From the NCBI RefSeq assembly GCF_000721075.1, contig NZ_JOEQ01000095.1, forward strand, positions 1 through 5,369: 5,369 bases of DNA. The letters run 5' to 3'. Positions within the stretch are counted from its first letter, which is position 1. The number at the start of each line of letters is the position of its first letter. This document shows positions 1-5,369 of the stretch, piece after piece. The stretch is from Streptosporangium amethystogenes. GTDB taxonomy: Bacteria; Actinomycetota; Actinomycetes; Streptosporangiales; Streptosporangiaceae. The position numbers were made by a program, and so were the translations under genes. The notes beneath the pieces are model-generated. The model saw only the letters and a list, made by a program, of their open reading frames with translations. It was not told the DNA's origin and did no database searches.

Positions 1-368
1 TGATGGAGGCGTTACCGCTGACCGTGAACGGCAAGCTGGACCGCAGGGCGCTGCCGGCCCCGGAGTACGCCGGCGGTGCGGGTGCGGGCCGGGGACCGGC
101 CACCGAACAGGAGCAGCTCCTGTGCGGCGTGTTCGCGCAGGTGCTGGGTGTGGACGAGGTGAGTGTCGATGACGACTTCTTCGCTCTCGGCGGTCACTCG
201 CTGCTCGCGGTCCGGCTGATCAGCCGGATCAGGACGGTACTCGACGTCGAGGTGGAGATCGCGGTGCTGTTCGACGCGCCGACGGTCGCCGGACTCGCCC
301 AACAGCTCGGAAATCAACGACCAGCTAGGCCGGCGTTGCGGCCGATGCGCAACCAGGAGGAGTCCTGA
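1..368 (+). CDS. NRPS C-terminal fragment: end of A domain plus PCP (5' partial)
   Basis: This is the 3' end of an NRPS gene that begins upstream of the window. The reading frame uses the codon at 3-5, and the Met there is internal because it sits inside the A10 region ([17 protein letters not shown], visible residues about 5-21), where the catalytic lysine of adenylation domains lies. A complete peptidyl carrier domain follows (about residues 33-103). Its phosphopantetheine site is LGGHSLL, with the attachment Ser at codon 198-200 (visible residue 66), and helix 4 reads [13 protein letters not shown]. In an NRPS this domain carries the aminoacyl or peptidyl thioester to the next condensation domain. 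No epimerization or thioesterase domain follows, so the chain must pass to another protein, most simply the one encoded immediately downstream. The C-terminus ([13 protein letters not shown]) looks like an ordinary PCP-to-C linker, not a recognisable docking domain. A TTA leucine codon lies in frame at 12-14. The A-domain substrate cannot be read from this fragment. Confidence 0.93.
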   Translation, partial: MEALPLTVNGKLDRRALPAPEYAGGAGAGRGPATEQEQLLCGVFAQVLGVDEVSVDDDFFALGGHSLLAVRLISRIRTVLDVEVEIAVLFDAPTVAGLAQQLGNQRPARPALRPMRNQEES

Positions 369-370
369 TG
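355..370 (+). promoter_or_regulatory. Ribosome binding site and TGATG translational coupling junction
   Basis: AGGAGGAG at 355-362 is a near-perfect Shine-Dalgarno sequence. AGGAGG is followed by 7 bases before the ATG at 368. The upstream stop TGA (366-368) shares its last base with this ATG. The arrangement fixes the start of the downstream gene and implies that ribosomes ending the first NRPS protein restart on the second, giving matched amounts of two proteins that must work in sequence. No promoter is needed or visible here. Confidence 0.9.
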
Positions 371-3300
371 ATTCCGCTTTCATTCGCGCAGCGCCGCCTG
401 TGGTTCATCGACCAGCTTGAGGGTCCGAGCGCCCTGTACAACATCCCGCTCGTTCTGCGGCTCTCGGGCGAGATGAACCGGGAGGCGCTGGGTGCCGCGT
501 TTCGTGACGTCATCGTCCGGCATGAGGTGCTGCGTACGGTTTTCGCGGTTGCCGACGGCGAGCCGTACCAGCGCATTCTGACGATGGACGAGCTGGACTG
601 GCAGCTCGCGGTCGCCGAGGTGGCGCCGTCCGATCTGGACGGCGCGGCCGCGGAGGTGGCGGGCTACGCCTTCGACCTGTCGTCCGAGGCGCCGATCCGG
701 GCCTGGCTCTTCTCCGCCGGGCAGGACGACCACGTCCTGGCCATCGTGATTCACCACATCGCCGGAGACGGCTGGTCGACCGGGCCGCTGTCCCGTGATG
801 TCACGACGGCGTACGAGGCGCGTGTCGCGGGGCGGGTTCCGGAGTGGGAGCCGTTGCCGGTGCAGTACGCCGACTACGCGTTGTGGCAGCGGGAGTTACT
901 GGGGAATGGAGCGGATCCGGGGAGTCTCCTCTCGCGCCAGGTGGCGTTCTGGCGTGAGGCGTTGGCGGGGGCACCGGAGGAGCTGGAGCTGCCGTTCGAT
1001 CGTCCACGTCCGGTGGTGGCCTCGCATGTGGGCCATACGGCGGGGGTGGAGGTGCCGGCGGAGGTGCACGCGCGGTTGGCGGAGGTGGCGCGCGCCGAGG
1101 GCGTGACGATGTTCATGGTGTTGCAGTCGGCGCTCGCGGTGTTGCTGTCGCGCCTGGGCGCCGGGACTGACGTGCCGGTGGGTGCGGCGGTGGCGGGTCG
1201 TACGGACGAGGCGTTGGATGATCTGGTCGGGTGCTTTGTCAACACGTTGGTGATGCGGACGGATGTGTCGGGGAATCCGAGCTTCCGTGAGGTGCTGGGC
1301 CGGGTGCGCAAGTCGGGGCTGGCGGCGTTCAGGCATCAGGACGTGCCGTTCGAGAAGCTGGTGGAGGAGCTGGCTCCAACCCGGTCGCTGTCCCGCCACC
1401 CGCTCTTCCAGGTCATGCTCATCCTGCAGAACAACGAGCGGACGGTCGTCGACTCTTCGCACGAGCGCACCCGCGGAGGCCCGACCGGACCACAGACGGT
1501 CAAGTTCGACCTGGAGGTCACCGCCGTCGAGCTCTTCGACGAGCAGGGCAACCCGGTCGGCCTGAGCGGGACGTTCACGGTGGCGGCCGACCTGTTCGAC
1601 GTCGAGTCGGCCGAGCGGATGGTGACGCGCTGGGGACGGGTGCTGGAAGCTCTGTCAGCCGACCCCGGGCTGCGGCTCAGCGAGGTTGACGTCCTGGACA
1701 CCGGTGAGCGGCGTCGAGTGTTGAGCGAGTGGAACGACACGGTTGTGGACGTACCGCCCGCAACGCTGCCGGAGCTGCTGGAGGCTCAGGTGGCGCGTAC
1801 GCCCAGCGCGATCGCCGTGGTCGCCGACGGGACCGAGATGTCTTTCGCGGAGCTGGATGCGCGGGCGAACCGCCTGGCGTGGCTGCTGGCCCGGCAGGGA
1901 GTCGGCCCGGAGTCGGTGGTCGGGGTCTACCTGGAACGCGGAGTGGATCTGCTGGTCACCCTGTTGGGCGTTCTCAAGGCGGGGGGTGCCTACCTGCCGC
2001 TGGATCCCGAGTACCCGGCGGAGCGCACTGCCTTCACTCTCGCCGACGCGGGCGCCCAGTGCCTGCTGACCGATACCGCTCTGCTCGCGAGGCTGGTCGA
2101 GACGCGGAGCGCGGCGGGCGTGCCCAGGGTGGCGGTCGACGATGCCGCGGTGGTGGAGGAACTGGCCACACTGCCGAGTACGGCGCCCGTCACCGGTCTG
2201 ACGGCCGAGCATCCGGCCTATGTGATCTACACCTCGGGCTCGACCGGCCGCCCCAAGGGCGTGGTGATCGAGCATCGGTCGCTGGTGAACTTCCTGGCCG
2301 CGATGCAGAAGTGCTTCGGGCTGGACACCGACGACAGGCTCGTGGCCGTGACCACGGTGGGATTCGACATCGCGGGCCTGGAGCTCTACCTTCCGCTGCT
2401 CACCGGAGCGCGGATCGTGCTCGCCGGGCAGGAGACGGTACGGGATCCGCTTGAGTTGCGAGAGCTGATCGTCTCCTCGGGCGCGACGTTGGTGCAGGCG
2501 ACACCGAATCTGTGGCACGCGGTCGTCTCCGGCGGCGACGAAGGCGTGCTCGCCGGGGTCCGGGTGCTGGTGGGCGGCGAGGCACTGCCGGACGAGCTGG
2601 CACGGGCGCTGGGGTCTCGGGCGGCGTCGGTGACCAACATGTACGGGCCGACGGAGACGACGATCTGGTCCACCACCAAGCGGGTGGACATCGTCGGTGG
2701 TGTGTCGTCGATCGGCGGGCCGATCGCGAACACGTCGGTGTACGTCCTGGACGGGTACCTGCAACCCGTGGCGCCGGGGGTGGCGGGCGAGCTCTACATC
2801 GCGGGCGCCGGTCTGGCCCGTGGCTACATGGGGCGGCCTGACCTGTCGGCGGAGCGGTTCGTGGCGTGCCCGTTCGGCGGTGCCGGTGAGCGGATGTACC
2901 GGACCGGGGACCTCGTGCGCTGGAGCGACGCCGGTGACCTGCAGTACCTGGGAAGGGTCGATGACCAGGTCAAGCTGCGCGGGTTCCGCATCGAGCTCGG
3001 TGAGATCGAATCCGTGCTGGTCGCGCATCCGTCCGTCGCCCGCGCCACGGTGGTCGTGCGCGAGGACGCGCCGGGTGACAGGCGGCTGGTCGCCTATGTG
3101 CTGCCGGCCGGAGATGGCGACGACGCGCCGTCCGCGGTGCGGGAGTTCGTCGCTCGGTGTCTGCCCGATTACATGGTGCCGTCGGCGGTGGTGGTGCTGG
3201 AGGCGTTGCCGTTGACCGCGAACGGCAAGCTGGACAGACACCCACTCCGGCCGGGCTGGCTCTCGCCGGAGGTGCGAGGTCGGTGGTGGTGCCCGGGAAC

Positions 3301-3571
3301 GCGATTCCTGCCGGTGCGCGCGAGATCACGCCGGCGATGTTGCCGCTGGTGGAGTTGTCGCAGGCCGAGATCGACCGGGTGGTGGCCACGGTCGAGGGCG
3401 GGGCGGCCAATGTGGCGGATGTCTATCCGCTGGCGCCGTTGCAGGAGGGCCTGTTGTTCCACCATCTGCTGGCGGACGGTGGCGCGGATACCTATGTGCT
3501 GCCGACCGTGGTGGAGCTGGATTCGCGGGCTCGGCTGGAGGCCTTTACGGACGCGTTGCAGCAGGTGGTGA
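368..3571 (+). CDS. NRPS C-A module, predicted glycine-activating, with frameshifted C-terminal tail
   Basis: This gene encodes an NRPS extension module. The start is fixed by the ribosome binding site and by the C1 motif at residues 5-13 (SFAQRRLWF). The condensation domain (about residues 2-440) has the catalytic HHIAGDG at 129-135, [11 protein letters not shown] at 284-294, HQDVPF at 323-328 and RHPLFQ at 343-348, all intact and of LCL type. The adenylation domain (about 475-957) shows A1 (MSFAEL, 491-496), A2 (LKAGGAYLP, from 536), A3 ([11 protein letters not shown], 621-631), A5 (YGPTETT, 759-765), A7 (YRTGD, 844-848) and A10 (NGKLD, 952-956). The specificity positions are D667, I668, L671, Q710, L734, G736, M758, I766, W767 and K954. 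The resulting code DILQLGMIWK differs at one position from the glycine code DILQLGLIWK that I recall, so glycine is the likely substrate. After about residue 958 the protein leaves NRPS homology. The last ~110 residues are rich in Arg, Trp and Cys and are an out-of-frame reading of downstream NRPS sequence, so no carrier domain is present. A TTA leucine codon lies at 896-898. As it stands the protein could condense and activate but has no carrier domain of its own to load. Confidence 0.85.
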   Translation: MIPLSFAQRRLWFIDQLEGPSALYNIPLVLRLSGEMNREALGAAFRDVIVRHEVLRTVFAVADGEPYQRILTMDELDWQLAVAEVAPSDLDGAAAEVAGYAFDLSSEAPIRAWLFSAGQDDHVLAIVIHHIAGDGWSTGPLSRDVTTAYEARVAGRVPEWEPLPVQYADYALWQRELLGNGADPGSLLSRQVAFWREALAGAPEELELPFDRPRPVVASHVGHTAGVEVPAEVHARLAEVARAEGVTMFMVLQSALAVLLSRLGAGTDVPVGAAVAGRTDEALDDLVGCFVNTLVMRTDVSGNPSFREVLGRVRKSGLAAFRHQDVPFEKLVEELAPTRSLSRHPLFQVMLILQNNERTVVDSSHERTRGGPTGPQTVKFDLEVTAVELFDEQGNPVGLSGTFTVAADLFDVESAERMVTRWGRVLEALSADPGLRLSEVDVLDTGERRRVLSEWNDTVVDVPPATLPELLEAQVARTPSAIAVVADGTEMSFAELDARANRLAWLLARQGVGPESVVGVYLERGVDLLVTLLGVLKAGGAYLPLDPEYPAERTAFTLADAGAQCLLTDTALLARLVETRSAAGVPRVAVDDAAVVEELATLPSTAPVTGLTAEHPAYVIYTSGSTGRPKGVVIEHRSLVNFLAAMQKCFGLDTDDRLVAVTTVGFDIAGLELYLPLLTGARIVLAGQETVRDPLELRELIVSSGATLVQATPNLWHAVVSGGDEGVLAGVRVLVGGEALPDELARALGSRAASVTNMYGPTETTIWSTTKRVDIVGGVSSIGGPIANTSVYVLDGYLQPVAPGVAGELYIAGAGLARGYMGRPDLSAERFVACPFGGAGERMYRTGDLVRWSDAGDLQYLGRVDDQVKLRGFRIELGEIESVLVAHPSVARATVVVREDAPGDRRLVAYVLPAGDGDDAPSAVREFVARCLPDYMVPSAVVVLEALPLTANGKLDRHPLRPGWLSPEVRGRWWCPGTRFLPVRARSRRRCCRWWSCRRPRSTGWWPRSRAGRPMWRMSIRWRRCRRACCSTICWRTVARIPMCCRPWWSWIRGLGWRPLRTRCSRW
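896..898 (+). promoter_or_regulatory. In-frame TTA leucine codon (possible bldA control)
   Basis: Leu177 of the Gly-module gene is encoded by TTA in an otherwise TTA-free gene dominated by CTG, CTC and TTG. A second in-frame TTA lies at 12-14 in the gene upstream. In Streptomyces the only tRNA that reads TTA is encoded by bldA and becomes abundant late in growth, so such codons can tie specialised metabolite genes to development. This applies only if the host is a Streptomyces or a close relative, which is inferred here. Confidence 0.5.
3221..3300 (+). other. Deletion/frameshift junction replacing a PCP domain
   Basis: The A domain ends normally at NGKLD (3221-3235) in the frame of the gene that starts at 368. 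About ten bases later NRPS homology continues in a different frame (codons starting at 3241, 3244 and so on). The resumed reading [13 protein letters not shown] (codons from 3235) resembles the end of a carrier domain: compare [13 protein letters not shown] at the end of the first gene's PCP. A usual linker, [17 protein letters not shown], then leads into the next C domain. In the first gene about 75 codons separate the LDR motif from the equivalent PT-AGLA motif; here almost none do. The observed change is therefore the loss of 3n+1 bases that removes the phosphopantetheine Ser and the PCP core and shifts the frame. The exact breakpoint, probably 3236-3245, cannot be fixed without an intact relative. 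A sequencing or assembly artefact in a repetitive gene is an open alternative. Confidence 0.8.
3268..3285 (+). promoter_or_regulatory. Possible internal ribosome binding site with GTG start
   Basis: GGAGGT at 3268-3273 lies 9 bases before a GTG at 3283, in the frame that encodes the second C domain. If the break at about 3240 is real, this is the best-placed restart site for the downstream part. Other in-frame candidates are the GTG at 3157, which lies before the junction, and the ATG at 3337, which has no clear Shine-Dalgarno sequence. GGAGGT also arises easily from ordinary Gly-Gly codons (GGA GGT) in GC-rich DNA, so chance is a serious alternative. Confidence 0.3.
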
Positions 3572-5369
3572 ATCGGCACGATATCTTCCGCACGTCGATT
3601 GTGTGGCACGGGCTGAGGGAGCCGGTGCAGGTGGTGTGGCGGCGTGCGGTGTTGCCGGTTGCCGAGGTGGTGCTGGATCGGTGTGGTGTGGATCCGGTGG
3701 CCGAGGTGGTGGCGGCGGGGGGTTTGTCGATGGATCTGGGGCGGGCTCCGTTGATCGATGTTCATGTGGCGGCGTTGCCGGATGGTCGGTGGTTGGCGTT
3801 GGTGCGGGTGCATCACATTGTGCAGGATCATATGGCGCTGGAGGTTTTGCTCGCCGAGGTGGAGGCGTTCCTCGCCGGTCGTGGTGATGAGCTGGGTGAG
3901 CCGGTGCCGTTCCGGAATTTTGTGGCGCAGGCGCGGGGTGGGGTGGAGCGGGCTGAGCATGAGCGGTATTTCGCTGGTCTGCTGGGGGATGTGAGTGAGC
4001 CGACCGCGCCGTATGGGCAGGTGGAGGTGCGTGGTGATGGGGCGGGGGTGGTTCGGGCGCGGGTTGCTTTGGGTGTGGGGCTGGGGGGCAGGTTGCGGCG
4101 GGTGGCGCGTGCTTTGGGGACCAGTGCGGCGACGGTGATGCATGTGGCGTGGGCGCGGGTGCTGGCGGTGGTCAGTGCTCGTGAGGATGTGGTGTTCGGG
4201 ACGGTGTTGTTCGGGCGGATGAATGCCGGTGTGGGTTCGGGGCGGACGCCGGGGCCGTTCATCAATACGTTGCCGGTTCGGGTGCGTACGGGTGAGGTGG
4301 GTGTGGTGGCGGCGGTGTCGGCGATGCGTGGGCAGTTGGCGGAGTTGTTGGAGCATGAGCATGCGCCGTTGGCGTTGGCTCAGCAGGCCAGTGGGGTGGC
4401 TGGTGATGTGCCGTTGTTCACCGCGTTGTTCAACTACCGCCACAACAGCGCCCAGGACGCCGGCCAGGACGCCGGCCAGGATGCCGGCCGTGATGCCGGC
4501 CGTGATGCCGGGAGTGAGGGCATCAGGACGGTCTTCTCCCAGGAGCGCAACAACTATCCCCTCACTGTGTCATTGGACGACGACGGGGACACGATCGAGC
4601 TGACAGTGGACGCAGTCGCCCCGATCGACGCGCGGGCGGTGGGAGTGCTGCTCAGCACCACTGCCGAGAACCTGGTGGGTGCGCTGGAGGACGTGCTGGA
4701 CGGCGGCGCGGACCGGCCGCTGAGCGCGATCGCCGTGCTGGAGGAGGCCGAACGCCACCGGGTGTTGGTGGAGTGGAACAACACGGTGGCCGACATCGCG
4801 TCCGCGACGGTGCCGGAACTCTTCCAGGACCAGGCGGCCCGCACACCCGACGCCGTGGCAGTCGTCGCCGACGACATCGAGATCTCCTACGCCGAGCTGG
4901 ACGCCCGCGCGAACCGGCTGGCCCGGATCCTGGCGAACCGTGGTGTCGGCCCCGAGTCGGTGGTGGGGCTATGCCTCGGGCGCGGCGTGGAGGTGGTCGT
5001 ATCGGTCCTGGCGGTGTGGAAGGCCGGAGGCGCGTACCTGCCGGTCGACCCGGAATACCCGGCGGAGCGGATCGCCTTCATGCTCGCCGACGCCGGCGTG
5101 GCGTGCGTGCTCACCGACGGTGGGCTGCGCGGCCGCCTCGACGAGTTCGCGGCGTACGAGAGCGCGCCGGTGGTGGTGCTGGACGACGACGCCGCGGTGG
5201 CGGGGGAGCTCGTCACCCTCGATGTCCGGGTGGAGGCCGGTGGTGCGGGTGTCGTACTGCCAGGACATCCGGCGTATGTGATGTATACGTCGGGGTCGAC
5301 GGGGCGGCCGAAGGGGGTGGCGGTCACTCATGGGGGGTTGGTCAATTATGCGCGGTGGGCGGCGCAGGC
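3283..5369 (+). CDS. NRPS C (dual E/C type) and partial A domain (3' partial, start uncertain)
   Basis: This is an open frame with no stop from 3079 to the window edge, most likely the continuation of the gene that starts at 368 after a frame-shifting deletion. The start given is the GTG behind GGAGGT and is a best guess; residue numbers count from it. A short PCP-like remnant and linker lead to a condensation domain. [21 protein letters not shown] begins at residue 47, and its [10 protein letters not shown] (60-69) is close to the HH[I/L]xxxxGD signature known from dual epimerization/condensation domains, with one extra residue. The main catalytic motif reads HHIVQDH (177-183), with His where the usual HHxxxDG has Gly. 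GPFINTLP (324-331), HEHAPL (358-363) and [10 protein letters not shown] (377-386) follow. A Gln/Arg-Asp-Ala-Gly repeat fills 391-410, and RNNYPLT lies near 423-429. The adenylation domain begins at about 520 with A1 (ISYAEL, from 534), A2 ([10 protein letters not shown]580) and A3 ([11 protein letters not shown], from 668). The window ends before A4, so the substrate cannot be predicted. Confidence 0.82.
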   Translation, partial: MVVPGNAIPAGAREITPAMLPLVELSQAEIDRVVATVEGGAANVADVYPLAPLQEGLLFHHLLADGGADTYVLPTVVELDSRARLEAFTDALQQVVNRHDIFRTSIVWHGLREPVQVVWRRAVLPVAEVVLDRCGVDPVAEVVAAGGLSMDLGRAPLIDVHVAALPDGRWLALVRVHHIVQDHMALEVLLAEVEAFLAGRGDELGEPVPFRNFVAQARGGVERAEHERYFAGLLGDVSEPTAPYGQVEVRGDGAGVVRARVALGVGLGGRLRRVARALGTSAATVMHVAWARVLAVVSAREDVVFGTVLFGRMNAGVGSGRTPGPFINTLPVRVRTGEVGVVAAVSAMRGQLAELLEHEHAPLALAQQASGVAGDVPLFTALFNYRHNSAQDAGQDAGQDAGRDAGRDAGSEGIRTVFSQERNNYPLTVSLDDDGDTIELTVDAVAPIDARAVGVLLSTTAENLVGALEDVLDGGADRPLSAIAVLEEAERHRVLVEWNNTVADIASATVPELFQDQAARTPDAVAVVADDIEISYAELDARANRLARILANRGVGPESVVGLCLGRGVEVVVSVLAVWKAGGAYLPVDPEYPAERIAFMLADAGVACVLTDGGLRGRLDEFAAYESAPVVVLDDDAAVAGELVTLDVRVEAGGAGVVLPGHPAYVMYTSGSTGRPKGVAVTHGGLVNYARWAAQ
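4453..4512 (+). repeat. Five-copy 12-bp tandem repeat encoding (Q/R)DAG inside a C domain
   Basis: Five uninterrupted 12-bp units encode [20 protein letters not shown]. Units 1 and 2 are both CAGGACGCCGGC. Unit 3 changes one base (CAGGATGCCGGC), unit 4 is CGTGATGCCGGC, and unit 5 differs from unit 4 only in its last base (G). The units are whole codons, so copy-number change keeps the frame. The array lies between the NYR motif (residues 384-386) and the RNNYPLT motif of the second C domain, a stretch I remember as a variable-length loop in this family. The stepwise drift across units suggests replication slippage. An effect on activity is not implied by the sequence. Confidence 0.9.

Noticed and set aside
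1729..2454. 241-codon + strand frame inside the A domain
   Set aside because: It is an out-of-frame shadow of the A domain (Gly/Arg-rich, no motifs), whereas the main frame has A1 to A4 in order.
1655..3241. 528-codon open frame on the minus strand
   Set aside because: It lies antisense to the A domain with all its motifs. Its product is rich in Arg, Gln and His with no recognisable domain, as expected for the complement of GC-rich coding DNA.
3221..3300. Simple one-base sequencing error as the full explanation of the frame change
   Set aside because: Neither frame contains PCP core sequence between NGKLD and the PCP-end remnant, so restoring one base would still leave the carrier domain absent.
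3239..3571. C-terminal ~110 residues of the gene that starts at 368 as a novel domain
   Set aside because: The same DNA encodes conserved C-domain motifs ([14 protein letters not shown]) in another frame, so the Arg/Trp/Cys-rich tail is a frameshift by-product.
4074..4094. G-quadruplex or regulatory element in the G-rich stretch
   Set aside because: The G runs come from Gly, Val and Arg codons in the G-biased C domain and are not regularly spaced; there is no support beyond composition.
3169..4443. 424-codon open frame on the minus strand
   Set aside because: It is antisense to the second C domain. Its His, Arg, Pro and Thr-rich product reflects the skewed codon usage of the + strand there.
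4453..4512. CRISPR array or intergenic repeat
   Set aside because: The units are 12 bp, directly adjacent, without spacers, and in frame inside a coding domain.
3403..4560. The second C-like domain as a dedicated epimerization domain
   Set aside because: It is followed directly by an A domain, carries a leading [13 protein letters not shown] linker, and has the late HEHAPL and [10 protein letters not shown] motifs of dual-type condensation domains.

Overview
The window is GC-rich, wholly coding on the + strand, and lies inside a non-ribosomal peptide synthetase (NRPS) locus. The high GC, the strong G/C bias at third codon positions, the two rare TTA codons and the linker style (RPALRPM) suggest an actinomycete, probably Streptomyces or a relative. 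The genus is inference. I see no RNA gene, insertion sequence, CRISPR array, terminator or intergenic gap.

Layout. (1) Bases 1-368 are the 3' end of an NRPS gene: the last motif of an adenylation (A) domain and a complete peptidyl carrier protein (PCP). (2) A second NRPS gene starts at 368 in a TGATG stop/start overlap behind a strong ribosome binding site. It encodes an LCL-type condensation (C) domain and a full A domain whose ten specificity residues read DILQLGMIWK, one change from the glycine code I remember. (3) Near 3236-3245, just after the A10 motif NGKLD, NRPS homology leaves this reading frame. The frame goes on as an unrelated Arg/Trp/Cys-rich tail to a stop at 3571. (4) The homology resumes in another frame with what looks like the last few residues of a PCP, then a second C domain of dual epimerization/condensation (E/C) type and the first half of another A domain, running off the end at 5369. 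That frame has no stop from 3079 to the end.

How it fits together. Read without the break, the order is (A)-PCP // C-A(Gly)-[PCP missing]-C(dual-type)-A(partial). The carrier domain expected after the Gly-activating A domain is almost wholly absent and the frame is shifted, so the lesion is a deletion of 3n+1 bases, not a single-base error. It is either a real inactivating or rearranging event, or a misassembly in a repetitive megasynthase gene. A dual E/C-type domain after a predicted glycine module is also odd, and a larger deletion that joined two different modules could explain it.

Other points are an in-frame five-copy 12-bp minisatellite inside the second C domain, an abrupt change of codon usage next to it, and TTA (bldA-type) codons in both upstream genes.
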